64,000 nucleotides of DNA from Clarireedia homoeocarpa. Lineage: Eukaryota; Ascomycota; Leotiomycetes; Helotiales; Rutstroemiaceae. This document shows, piece by piece, positions 36,820-48,091 of this stretch. A program made the position numbers and the translations under genes. The notes beneath the pieces are model-generated. The model was not told the DNA's origin, searched no databases, and was given only the letters and a program-made list of their open reading frames with translations. The first letter of the stretch is position 1; every line of letters begins with the position of its first letter. The DNA lies in NCBI GenBank assembly GCA_001465935.1, contig LNKV01000031.1:85871-149870 (forward strand), written 5' to 3'.

Positions 36820-38345
36820 ATTTACGACGTGCAACAAACGTCGCACTCTCTCCCACCATCAGCATTTCCTCGTGCTGGGGTTCGCCGGCGTAGAGATTAA
36901 TTTATAGCACTAATATGCGTTTGATTGGCTTAGAAGCTTTCTCACTTACTGTACTCCCAAAATGAGCAAGATATGCTAACTGAGATCATCGAGTAATAGT
37001 ATCAATGCCGGTCTATATGTCATTCACTGTCACGGTCAGGGCTGACAGGCCGGGCATAAGGCTGAGATGAAACGGAACGAAACGAAACGCTGCGGAAACA
37101 GAAACGCGGTGTAGATAAGTTATGATACGACATGTTTATTTTTGCAGCTTTCTGTAAGAGATAGATGCTTTCGGAGAATAAATGAGACATGCAACAATGT
37201 CTTACAATCCGATATATTTTAGGCATAATGAACATGAGCAGCAAACACGCTCGTCTCTTCATTATCACAATCCATCATGGTCCATGCCGTCCTTTTTGAA
37301 AAAGTGTGGGGTTGCACGAAGTGGGGCGCGAACAGTAAGTGATCCTTCCCGGTAGAAAGACTAAAGAGAAAACCAAAGCAAATGTGAACCCCTCGCGTCT
37401 CAGGTTAAGTCACGATGTGCAACAAAAAAACGGCAGATGGGAATTTTGTTTTGAGCAGGTGGCTGGAGAGGAAAAGGTACAGTCTGGAGCGCAGTCGGTG
37501 AAGTACTGGGGGGAGGTTTCATCTGATATCATCCAGGGAGAAGGGGCAGAGGGGCACGTTGAAACCAACCTTGGGACGATTCGGAAAATTAGACGTGCAA
37601 CAAAAGACTACATGCCATGTAGATAGTGGAGTAATGTCGTCCGAAGTAGCTTGAAGGCAGGGACAAGACGGAAAACATGGTTAAAGCATTAATTAAGCTT
37701 CAATTTTAGGACAGTCCTTGGCCAGGTCGAGATTGACATCTTTTGTACCTTATCGTCCCACATGTATCCATGACAACCATTATGTTCCTGACGCCTATGC
37801 CTTCATATAGCAGGTGGCCGGTAAGGTCCACAAGATAGACCACAGGGATATGAGTTTAGCTTCAGAGAATAAATCATACTTGCAACAAAACGTCGAAACC
37901 TTGGACGTATTTGATGGATTTGATGTCTTGTCCGAGATCTGGTCTTAACTCTGAGATGGAGATTCGACCAAACAGGCAGGACCTCTCCGACCATTGTTTG
38001 AAGTATAGACTGCGGCTTGCAACAAAACCTCAGAACCTTGGATAACCAAGTAAGGACATGACCTGTCGCCGTGGGGCATATCTTGCTCTCTCCGGTATAA
38101 ATGAAATCACTACCGGATTGGGAAGTAACTCCTCCCACCATCGCCGCAGGTATAAAGTATGATTTGCAACAATCGTCTTCAAAATAAGAGATCCTAAACA
38201 AGATTGGAGATAGCTTGTAGCAGGTTAAGAAAAGACATGCAATAAAGCAGAAGGAAAGTGAATACTTATAGCATCTGGATCTGAGACCCCAGGAACGGTT
38301 CGTCTCACGTAGAAATTGCGATGTGCAACAAATGTGTTGAAATGG
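36820..38345 (+). repeat. array of nine TGCAACAA elements, possible H/ACA-like small-RNA cluster
   Basis: Nine copies of TGCAACAA (one TGCAATAA), all on the plus strand, start at 36830, 37190, 37418, 37596, 37881, 38018, 38165, 38238 and 38324. Each is preceded by a similar A-rich patch (roughly AGnnTAAAnnnGAC). Several have a short stem whose 3' strand abuts the motif: GCACGTT 37554-37560 with GACGTGC 37592-37598; GCAGGT 37810-37815 with ACTTGC 37878-37883; GCAGG 37976-37980 with CTTGC 38016-38020; CATGTT 37131-37136 with GACATG 37186-37191; GTCTT 38175-38179 with AAGAC 38232-38236 around an inner stem (38194-38202 with 38214-38220); GCATC 38271-38275 with GATGT 38320-38324 around TGAGAC/GTCTCA. 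Hairpin plus ACA plus about three bases is the layout of H/ACA snoRNA 3' ends. The repetition is seen; the RNA identity is inference. No coding frame fits. Confidence 0.5.
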
Positions 38346-38408
38346 TCGGGCAGTTTCCCTGTCGATTATCCGGCGCAATGGAAGACTGTCTTCATAAATG
38401 TCTTCACT

Positions 38409-41400
38409 CTACCAAACACTTCCATCTCCCCACATACTTCCATTCATACTCTCATCTCCATTTCGCAGTCCATTCATCACCATCTCATCGAAGCTGGCCT
38501 CCATACCATCTAGTTCTCTCATGAAGAAATCATGCTCTTCTTCCAATAGCTTTGTGTCGGCGCCCATACTTTCGGGGTATCGTCTCACATTGAACCAATG
38601 AGTCAGTGCTCTCAACGCCTGCTCCAAAGGCAACGCTTCCTCAACTTCTGCATCCACATCACCACCAGCTAGCCAATCATCTCTCAATTCAGGTCTGCAG
38701 TGTAGATAAACAGCGGTGATGACTCTCATATTTCCTTGCCTCCATTTCCGTCCGCAGTAGGGAACTTGATTTTTGAATAATTTAAGTGTATAGAGCCGAA
38801 GTTCGGGTTGTGGTACTTTCAAAGATTTTTTGAGAATATTCGAGGACTTGTACTGTACAAGTAGTAGATTCCGATGAGCTTTGTTCTTGCAGATTTTCTG
38901 CATAATGCGTAAAAAGTTAATGGAAGAAAAGAAGTTTCGCCATGAGAACTCCGTTTCGGGATCCGGGCCGGCTTCAGCGGTTGGATTTCCAAGTCCGTCA
39001 ACTTCAGGCTGGTCTCGACGTGCTGCGTGTTGACCCTCTTGGAAGGCTAGTGCTGGAAGCTGGTCACTAGAAGCAGTTGCCTTGGTCTCGCGCTGAATCT
39101 TGATCGGAGGAGGGGCAGCATCATCTTCGCTTTCCGGTTCGGGAGCAGACGGCACGTTTTTGCTGTTACCATTACAGAAGGCGAAGAAACTATCAAAGTT
39201 AATACATATACCAAGATGAGAGGAGTATTGATCTATACCTTAGATCTTCGCGATCTGTTCTGCTGTCGACTACCCTATCTATTTCCTGATGTGCGAACAT
39301 TTTCAAGATCAAAGGAATATAATTCGAATCCAATAATAATTGAGTGAGATACTCGAATTTCAAAACATCTATATCATTAGCATATCTTCGAACAGGCATA
39401 AGGAGATGTCTTACGCGAAACCTTGAACCATTTTAATAGGATGAGAAGTATACCAGACACTGCTTTCGAGGTGATTTCCCGAAACCGCATTGCCTCGATC
39501 TCGTCCACGGACAGATCGGCAAGATCGATAGGGTTTGGAAGAGGAACATTCGCAGGGTCCGCCTGCCGATTTGGTCCTTGAGCTCCATTCGTTCTTGGAC
39601 CGATAGGAATGCTACTCTGTGGCTGTACATTTACTGGTTGAGTCAAAAGAGCTGTAACATTTGCCAAAACGGCCTTTAGCAGCACTATCACAAGTGATTG
39701 AAGGTGTGGAAGTGAGTGTTGCTGCGGAATGTTAGAAAATAAGTGTCACAGAGAGCATAACAACTTACATAGAATGACTCTATCAATTCTAGCTTTTCTT
39801 TGACTTCTGCAGTGATATCTCCACGTGGTCCATAGTCAACATCAAGCATCGCCCGTTTCTTTTTTTCGGACTTCAGCCCATCGGTTAAAATATGATCGAG
39901 GTCGAGTTCCTCGATGTCTTCGTCATCTGGGTCATCCCAGCCTCGCTCGAACTTCAAGAAACGTTCCCGCTCGTCCCATAATTGTCGCATCGCTCTAGTC
40001 ATCCTCATCCTACCAGCAAATAACTCACCAGCCTCCAGAATCGACTTTGGTATATCACTTCCCTCCCATTTCCGTCCTACAAGCAAGTCCTGTAACCCCG
40101 CGGTGCCTTTCCCGCCGGCACTATTACTGGTGCTATCAAGCGGCGGGTACATAAAGGGGAAATTCTGATTCGTCTGGTAGTTTTGTTTTTTGCCCGCTTT
40201 ACCACCTACTGGCGGGGATGGAGGTGGAGAAGGAGCAGGCGTCGCTATATGAACAGGCTGATGAAGAATAGACGCCCCGCTACTGTTCGCGTTGGGTGGA
40301 TTTAATATTCCAGACGTACTGGCTCTACTTGGACGATTTGGAAGCGGTGGTAGTATAGAATTGTTGTTGGGTTCCAAAGGGATTAAAGGTTCAGGCGGGA
40401 TATATGCAGGGTACTTTGATGTTATTTCTTGACGAAAGATATGGTAGTCAAGAGGAGACGCAGTGATGATCTTCTCCCCAGCCGAATTGGCCAATTCGTC
40501 GGTTGCTTTTTTGACATTGTCGATTTCTTTGGTACCACCAAACACAAGCAATATGGCTTTCCAGAAAAGAAGAAAAATCTGTGAACATGTGCATGAGCAA
40601 AGGGGTCTTATGATACTTGGAATACTGACTCTTGTCTGAGGTAGTTCATTGGCCTCGTCCCATCGTAATTTTCCAGTAATGGTCAACAAAAACTCCACAA
40701 GGTTTGGTTCCAGCTTGGCTATAGAAGATCAGTAGTTGAATATGGCCTAATATAGATTGACTTACCGAGTTTCTCTCGAGCATAGTTCATATCTTCTTTG
40801 TGGCACCGAATGGTCTCTATAGTTAAATAGAAGATTGTCATCACGTTATCCAGTTCGTCTTGTACAAATGGCACGTCCTCTTCCGTCAGTTTTGTTTGCC
40901 TTACGTCGTCGTCCCTTCAAGTTAATTAGTATTGCCCTGGTCGACTATGCTGGTATCTTCCTCACCATAAATACTTGAAAGCATTCTGCATAACCTCATA
41001 CACCACCTCTATCCCTCCGCTTTCCGCAAGTAGTAACAAGTTTACCTTCATATGTTCAATCTGCGAGGGCGTCGCTTTCGTTTTACATTTCGGCTTTTTC
41101 GACAGAATCGCATCGAGTTCTTTCTTCTTGCCAGCAGTCTCATCCCATACACCAAGCATAACGTGAAGTATCGTCTGTAAGCTTTTGCATCTCCGTCGTA
41201 AATCCGTCGTATGCAGCCCTTCGATTTCTATCTTCAAAAAGTTGAGACGCTGTTCTCGATCAGTTTCCAACCAGGGCTTCTCCGAAAATTTCTTCCATCG
41301 TCGACCGAATGTATCCTTGGCTCTGTTCAGCCTTTTAAACTCCGCTTCGTTGTACGAAAACCATTCGTCGATTTCCTCCGCGAACGAAGCAGTATCGGCA

Positions 41401-41717
41401 TATACAAAGGTATACGAGGTAGGATCAATTTTTGGAAACTCGGTGACAATCTTCTTCAGCTGCATCAATGAGAGAGAGTCTGTCGGATTACCGATCATTT
41501 GCTGTTGCTGCTGCTGTGGGGCAGGAGGTGGTGGGGGTTGATGTGGCGGAGGAGGTTGGGACTGATTTCGCTGCAGTTGTGGGCGTGCCATAGGAACGCT
41601 TGTCGGAGGATCTGATGCAGGAGAAGGAAGGCCTACATCTGCCAGCCCAGTATCTGCTACATCAGCTGTGTCCTTTGGAGTGGCATCGGTGGTGGATGAT
41701 TTTGTCCATAAAGACAT
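38409..41717 (-). CDS. ham-2: STRIPAK complex subunit, STRIP1/Far11 family (HAM-2/PRO22)
   Basis: Seven exons: 41717-40966, 40914-40766, 40718-40630, 40578-39769, 39721-39415, 39368-39239 and 39189-38409. Introns are 46-51 bp and the frame is continuous for 1005 aa. STRIP proteins scaffold the striatin-interacting phosphatase and kinase complex at the nuclear envelope and ER, needed in filamentous fungi for hyphal fusion and fruiting-body development. Recognisable blocks: the N-terminal N1221-type region after a Pro/Gln-rich leader (FVYADTASFAEEIDEWFSYN, LHVMLGVWDET, VVYEVMQNAFKYLW), the middle helical part (IFLLFWKAILLVFGG, WDERERFLKFERGWDDPDDE), a Pro-rich linker, and the C-terminal part (FEYLTQLLLDSNYIPLILKMF, YTLKLFKNQVPYCGRKWRQ). 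All junctions show canonical or near-canonical signals. The 3' end faces the TGCAACAA array about 80 bp away, so the two transcripts would converge. Confidence 0.93.
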
Positions 41718-42391
41718 TGTTTAGGATTTCGGCGGTGGATTTGGGAGTGGAGAATGGAGGATGTAGCAAATAGATCATTAGTCAAGTAATACTCTCATGA
41801 TTCGTAGAATTCGTCGGCTTCATCATATATCAAATGTGAGACAAGGAGGGGTTTGCAGTTCGCAGTATCATGTATCGCATCTTTATTGTTGATGTTGGTA
41901 CAAAGTATCATCAGTATTACTGGTTGCGATCCACGCGCGTTATGAGCAGAAGAGCTGTTTCGCTTATGATAAGAATATCGATAAGAGATTTTGGTGGTGC
42001 TAATTATTAGTTTTAGGGGGGTGAGAATAGATGCCCTTTCAACTGGTCACACCTCATGTTAGCATAGCATAACTTTCCCAATTCTGATCTAGATAACAAA
42101 ATTGATGAGAGGTAGTTCTTCTATCACTATGTGCTGCTGTATTTCTAATGGCTGCGCTGATGAACTGTTTGCCTTCTTTCTTCTAACTTCTTCCGAGAAA
42201 AAAGAACACATACAAATGTAACCCCGCTAGATCGGCCACCAGCCACACGCGCTACATGCATGAAACCCTGCGTTTAAAGCGTCAAAAGAACGCAAAAAGG
42301 AATTCCACTGAACCAGAGATGATAACCACGGCACCCTCGATGGAAGAATAAAATTGCAAAAGTTTAGATTTTCCGGTTCGGGCAAAAGATT
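41718..42391. other. intergenic; ham-2 promoter and tRNA 3' flank
   Basis: Contains the ham-2 5' flank. At its right end, on the minus strand downstream of tRNA-Glu, a TTTT run (about 42384-42388) can serve as Pol III terminator. A second short copy of the tRNA 3'-terminal word (TTTCCGGTTCGGG, from about 42370) lies next to it. Confidence 0.5.
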
Positions 42392-42489
42392 TTCCGGTAC
42401 GGGGAATTGAACCCCGGTCTCCCGCGACCGTTGCTAACCGAAGATAAGCGAATGAGAGGCGGAAATGCTAGCCACTACACCATGCCGGA
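42392..42489 (-). tRNA. tRNA-Glu (CTC) with 26-nt intron
   Basis: On the minus strand the gene opens with the acceptor strand TCCGGCA, D-arm TGGTGTAGTGGCTA, anticodon stem TCCGC, loop CTCTCA with anticodon CTC (42456-42454), then a 26-nt intron (42452-42427) one base 3' of the anticodon, the canonical position. The other stem strand GCGGG, T-arm GGGGTTCAATTCCCC and acceptor TACCGGA follow, with A as discriminator. Six of seven acceptor pairs form; the sixth is a C-A mismatch (C6 with A67). The arms and box B (GGTTCAATTCC) are otherwise good. A slightly degenerate or processed copy cannot be excluded. Confidence 0.85.
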
Positions 42490-43377
42490 TTGTTGTTTTG
42501 AATGTTGTGCATTATTAAAATTTATATACTTAAAACCAATGGACAGATCACACACAGCACTTCGGAAATGTCTATTCTCAAATTCTAACAGACTCCCAGC
42601 GACAACAACACAGTCAGTCATATTACCTCTTTCTGCTTTTGAATCCTTACCTGTTCAATTCTTCACATTGTTCGGGATCGGATGTCTTTCACCTTTCTGC
42701 ATCTGCCGATCATATATCACGTAACTAGCCCGGTTTAATATCACATGGGAAGCTCGCTATAAGTTATAGGGGGAAATGTCTACTGCTTCATACTTCAAAG
42801 CTCGTCGACTCAAGGCTTCTATATCCGCCTAAATAGTCTGCCGAGTGGCCAGCCGCAGCCCATGAATTGGCATCACCTGCCGCGAACGACGTGAAACTCC
42901 GCGTAGATCGACTGAAAAGAAAGATGCTGAATTTTGCCGGATGGTTAAACATGCCCGAAAACGCTATGGCCCTTTCAATGAAAGTTCGATATATCGCCAA
43001 CGTCCCCCATAACAACAGACACTTCGGGTGTTACAATGGCATAATAAAAATAGTTGTCTGATCTTTTTTGGTTTATCATTTGAATGTGGTGATAGGCTGA
43101 GTGGTCTGATGGGTGTCGCTATGATACGCATGGTGTTTCGAAACCGATGTGAAGTACAACATCACACATTACGTCGTCATCTGGACTCTTGGCTGTTTGA
43201 AAGCAAGATGCAGATCTTTACAATTTTTTTTCACGGAAGAGTCCTTCCATCTAGAGACATATACCCTTTCTGGGTATTTCATGCTCATGCATCCAGAAGT
43301 ATTCTACTTTCATTGTCATTGATCCGTTACTTTTCTAATCAAATATTCGAACTTTCACATCAATAGCAATTGCAATA
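42490..43377. other. intergenic
   Basis: Between tRNA-Glu and the PEBP-like gene. Small ORFs without domain content on both strands. The 3' half is the PEBP-like promoter. Confidence 0.5.
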
Positions 43378-44227
43378 ATGTATACACTCTCTGCACTTCT
43401 TGCGATGACGCTCGCTGGCGGCGCCTCCGCTTTCACGCCTGCCGGATTTCAGCCGGCTTCTTCCAATAACCTCACCGTCGCATATGGCAATAAACTCGCC
43501 ATGAATGGCCAACAGATATTGCGAGCAGGTAAGTACCACGTCCGCATTCCATCATACTCTCTATCATAAACTAACCAATGCCTCAGACACCGCCCAGCCT
43601 CCCACTATCGGCACGACCACCAAACTCACCGGCACCTACACAATACTCATGGTCGACCCTGATGTTCCTTCTTCTTCAGGATCCGGTTCTACTTCTCAAT
43701 TCCTCCACTGGGTACAATCCGACCTCGTCTCATCCAACACCAGCACCACCATCTCAGGTCAAAAGGTCTTCACACTAGTCAACACACAAAATACCACTGC
43801 CTTCGCCCCATATCTGCAACCGAATCCACCTGACAAAGCACCGACTACACATCGCTACACACAACTACTATTCAACACGACAGGCGCAAGTGCCAGCACC
43901 GCCTTGAACAGTCTGAAGACGGCAGCGCAAATGAGGGGGAACTTCAGCACAGCAGACGTGGTGAAGAAAGCGGGCTTAGTGGTGCTGATGGGCAACAGTT
44001 TTGATGTGGCGTTTGCTGATCGGGGAATTAATTCTACGAAAACGGGCGAGGGTGCGGGAACGAGCAATGGGAGCGGGAAGGGGAATGGAACAACAGGAAC
44101 TGGAAACTCTACTTCTACTTCTACCGCTGGTCCGGTGAAGAGCACGGGTGGTGCGGGGTTGGTGAGTGTGAGGGGAAGTGAGTGGGGGGCTTTCGCAGCC
44201 ATGGGAGCGGCGATTATGCTATTGTAG
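43378..44227 (+). CDS. secreted PEBP-like protein with GPI-type C-terminus
   Basis: Two exons, 43378-43528 and 43587-44227, over a 58-bp intron (GTAAGT donor, CTAACC branch, CTCAG acceptor), product 263 aa. A signal peptide (MYTLSALLAMTLAGGASA) is followed by a phosphatidylethanolamine-binding-protein fold: the ligand-site motif TILMVDPDVPSSS, the HW motif TSQFLHWVQSDL, and HRYTQLLFNTT. After the domain comes a Gly/Ser/Thr-rich linker (about residues 190-235) and a hydrophobic end (WGAFAAMGAAIMLL), the layout of GPI-anchored cell-surface proteins. Several N-glycosylation sequons (NTS, NTT, NGT) fit secretion. Family members elsewhere bind phospholipid head groups or inhibit proteases. What the extracellular fungal members do is not established. 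Confidence 0.85.
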
Positions 44228-46680
44228 GGATTGAATCATGATATGAATAATGACCTCACGATTTAAATTGCTTGATTCCATGAAGCCAAGGTTACTAATC
44301 CGAGATTTTGGAGTTATCTTGATGTAATATTGATGAGAAGGGGAAGAGATCTGAATTGGTCCATCGGGAATAGTAAAACACGACGTGCGTGCAGCGACTG
44401 TAAAAAGATGCCGAGATTGAGCAGTGTGGGATTTGTAGCGTAAAATCAACATGAATACATATTACGCTGGATAATCGGACAAAAGAGTAGTTCTTCGTAT
44501 GTCTATCTTGCAGAGTTTGTTGTGAACGGGGTTAGAGAAGTGGAAGTTTCATGCAACTCCCACTCCACCATGTCTGATTCTCTCCCAACGAACCGACTCG
44601 CCTTCCTCCATCTGCGTTCGGGCATCCAAATTACGAGTCTTGATAGCTAGCTTGGCAAAAACTAGATCAATTTTAATCCACGAAAAGTGCAAACATACAT
44701 TCACGAGATATAAGACATGACAGCCCGCAATCTAAAATGTGATGAGCAGCGTCCTTCGTGTCAGCGGTGCAGCAGGGCATACAACCTAGGACTTCTGCAT
44801 ATCAGGTAAAACATTGTAGTCTCGAAACTAGAGCACTGCCTACTCATCATAATTTGCGCCTCATAATGTGTTTGTTCAGTCCATCTGTGCCCGGGAAAGA
44901 CAGGTCTTGGCACCTATATATCTAGGTTGATTGTCAATAGGCAACTGAACAGGATTGATCCTAAATTCTGCACCGGCTCCAATACTGCTTCTATTCTATG
45001 CTAGATGTTTGCAGGTATTGCAATACTTCCGCAGGTACACCTTCTGCTCGTAGATGAGGACGATGATAATACTGCTGAAAAAATTATTGCCTTTCGACAT
45101 CAACGCAGGCTTTACTGGTTAGACGAGATTTCCGATGACTAGAGCGTTTGCCTTCGTAGTCTTAAGCCGCAGAGATATACAGATTGCTGGGGGTAGGGTA
45201 ATGTTTAACTTTGAATATCGTGGATAGCTGAAGTATAAATAAGACTGTTCTTATGCAACTACAATATGTCCGCACATAAATACGAAGGGAGAAGAGCAGA
45301 GAAGTTAGGTGCAGTGTCTGTAGAGATGATAGCAAGACAGATGCAATAGTTATGTGCCTGGAAGGAGTGTAGTTTGCATGTAGTGGAACTTGAACCTCTC
45401 GCGATGCCAGTTATAAATGCCTAGCGCCCGGAGGATTTAACTTGTATCTACATCATCTTTGGAGGAGTATTTCCCTAGAGACAATCTCAACTTTGACTCT
45501 TCCTGTTTTTTGCTGCCTGATGAAAGATTCTGGACATTCATTCAAAGTGAATCGCAGACATCATTGTATATATATACCTACTACCAGAGCTCCTCGTCAC
45601 TTCAGTACAACTAATGATGACGATTCCATTCTCCTCACCACAAACACCAAACTAGGGCTCGTAAGTCGTGATAAAGTTAAGTGATGGAGCAAATACTAGT
45701 ATATAGAATCAAACAGCTAAGCCTTACATTAACTAGACAGGACGAGAGAATGACGGAGGCAACAAGAATTCGCTGATAATATGAACGAAAGGTAGCATCA
45801 GCCCAAAATGTCGAATCAGATTGAAGTTGCGCGCGTTTTAAAGTATCGAGGAACCATTGTTATGAACTTCAGACACTTTGAAGGTTGAATTAAAAGTTAA
45901 GTTATCATGATACTGCGTTCTGATAGCATTAAAGGAGCCTCGGATACCTCCTGTATCGAATTTCCCCTCCCAACGACGGATCCCCAAGAACGGGAAAATA
46001 TGGCCATGTGAAATTCGAGTTTCTAGGTTACGAGCCTTGCATCCAGTCCAATATTAAGAGAAGTGAATAGCAGCAAAGTCAACTGACAATTCTCCATATG
46101 CACGCAAAATCATCTCGTCCGTCCCAATTGTGCAATAGCTAGGGAAAACTTTCCCTGTCACTTTCTCCGTCTTCTAGGAATTTTATAAGCACAGCATACC
46201 ATATCACTAAATATTGTATAACATTCCCAACGCCTACTTTTCTTCCCTCCCACAACCCGCACCCAAACCATCCCATCCAAGCTGAAAACCTTCACTCCGG
46301 GCCCTAACTGGGAAAGCTCCAAAAGTGACGCCACTTCTAGAGAAGTGACAATTACGGCTTATGTTTGGTTTCACACTAACCCTCTCAACCGACACCCCGA
46401 ACCCTCGGGCCTCTCGAACTCACAACAAAAATAGCAGCGCTTAATGGTCCAAATACGCTCGCAGCCCACTATCCCACTCGTCGTCTGAGCGGCTGCCTAC
46501 GGACACGGACCATCTGGCCGTTCGTTTAGCTATCAGATCCGTCTCAATAAGCCAGCGAGGCCAGCTAGTCGAACCGTTGATCGTCTAAACTGAACAGAGC
46601 AGCCAACCAGAGATTCCGCCTCGTAAACTGATATCAGAAAAAGGTACTGCACACGCACTTACTCACATGTGATACTACAT
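44228..46680. other. long gene-poor stretch
   Basis: 2.4 kb without a supportable gene or RNA. ORFs are short, overlap on both strands and have no recognisable domains. Confidence 0.5.
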
Positions 46681-46742
46681 CCCCCCATGAACAAAGGTTA
46701 AATTCTTAGGCGCAGAAAAAAATAACCGTTGTTCATGGGGGG
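46681..46742. repeat. near-perfect inverted repeat (strong hairpin)
   Basis: CCCCCCATGAACAA at 46681-46694 is the exact reverse complement of TTGTTCATGGGGGG at 46729-46742. One A-G mismatch inward, GGTTA (46696-46700) pairs with TAACC (46723-46727), leaving a 22-nt loop. A further CTAC/GTAG pair flanks it outside. Nineteen base pairs with one mismatch, with no coding gene around. Candidate small-RNA precursor, regulatory hairpin or short inverted-repeat element. Confidence 0.9.
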
Positions 46743-47435
46743 TATAGTAGCGATGATGAATGAAGTGTGCACATGAGTACTGTTGAACAACAGCTGTTCA
46801 TTTCCCTGACTCGAGATTGTGATGAGAAAAAAAAAATATCATCAGATCATCAGATCATGTATGCAGACAAGCACGCAACACCACACAAGCAGACAAACGG
46901 ACAGGGGAAAAAAAAAAAAAAGAAAACGGGTAGTGGTGTATTCGGGTGATTTCGCTTGTCAACTGCCCGTTCCCGCTCTGTTACTGTATAGATCCCCCCC
47001 CCCGTGTAGCCTGAGCGCAGCAGGCATGAATCGTGTGGAAAACGTGGCGGGCCGATATTGATAGATCGGATCGAGTGTCACAGCATGGGGCAAGTATAGT
47101 ACTTCGTAGATATAGCTCTATTAGACGTTTTTTTTTTTTTAGGTTAAATGGCAGGGGAATATGATTGTATAGTAATCAGAGAATGTGGAATTGAAGAAGA
47201 AAAACAAAAAGTAAAAATGTCGATGAAGAAAACATGGCAAGGACAAGGGCAGGGAACACGGAGATTTTGAGTGCAGATACTTTGATGCTGCGAGACGAGA
47301 CGAGCCGCAGAGGAAAACTCAAAAAGGTTGAGTTAAGCTGGTAACGATGACGCTTCGATTTCGAGCTTCGTTTTGGTTTCTTCGTCATAATCTCGTGTTG
47401 GATTGGTGAGTTCGCTCCGGTATATCGCCTTCCAT
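46743..47435. other. non-coding with A-run and T-run
   Basis: Contains an A-run near 46908-46921, a C-run near 46995-47003 and a T-run near 47130-47141. No gene supported. Confidence 0.5.
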
Positions 47436-47563
47436 CACACTCAGACTCACACTCAGACTCAGACTCACACTCACACTCACACTCAGACTCACACTCAGAC
47501 TCACACTCACACTCACACTCAGACTCACACTCACACTCACACTCACACTCACACTCACACTCA
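47436..47563. repeat. CACTCA/GACTCA hexamer microsatellite
   Basis: About 21 units of a hexamer alternating CACTCA and GACTCA. It creates artificial ORFs of alternating Ser/Val, Thr/His or Cys/Glu on both strands that should not be annotated as genes. Confidence 0.95.
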
Positions 47564-48053
47564 TATACACATCTCATCACCAACACAACTCGGAGATTTC
47601 TATACTTCGTATACGACTAATCTCCCGATCCCCAACCCTGCGCGCGCGTGCCCGCGCTCGTCCTGTATAACGTCATATGGCGAGTCAAAGCACAAGCTAA
47701 GCGGCTAAAAATCAGATCCATCTCGCCAATAATCGAGATTTCGTCCAAAGCTAGGAGAGGGGAACAAAGAAAACTCGCTTTCGTTCTCGGCACCGGAACT
47801 TTATTGTACTGCCAAAACGAAATCTCGCGGCCCGCGGGAAGCGAGTGTGCTTGTTTCAGGTCAGGGTAGGCTGGTGGGAGAAAGCTTGGGCGTAATGTAC
47901 TCGTATATTGAAGTTTGAGTTACGAAGTACGTACTGCTCGTAGATTCTTGAGGTTAAGTCTAGACTTGATAGAGGGAGTACCATGTGGTACTGAACCGGG
48001 GGGAGTGGAGAAACAGGATGTTACTGTAAGATTACGAAAGGTGTGAATACTGA

Positions 48054-48091
48054 CTGGTAAGTTTAGTTAACTTATCAACTTAACTTACCAG
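48054..48091. repeat. 38-nt hairpin-forming inverted repeat
   Basis: CTGGTAAGTTTAGTT (48054-48068) pairs with AACTTAACTTACCAG (48077-48091) in 14 of 15 positions around an 8-nt loop. It is not followed by a T-run, so it does not look like a terminator. Confidence 0.9.

Noticed and set aside
37803..38378. 191-codon minus-strand ORF with repeated Cys-Cys
   Set aside because: Its recurring Cys-Cys/Val-Ala residues are just the reverse complement of the TGCAACAA elements; no domain and no start context.
47176..47708. ORFs of alternating Ser-Val, Cys-Glu or Thr-His
   Set aside because: Produced by the hexamer microsatellite in every frame.
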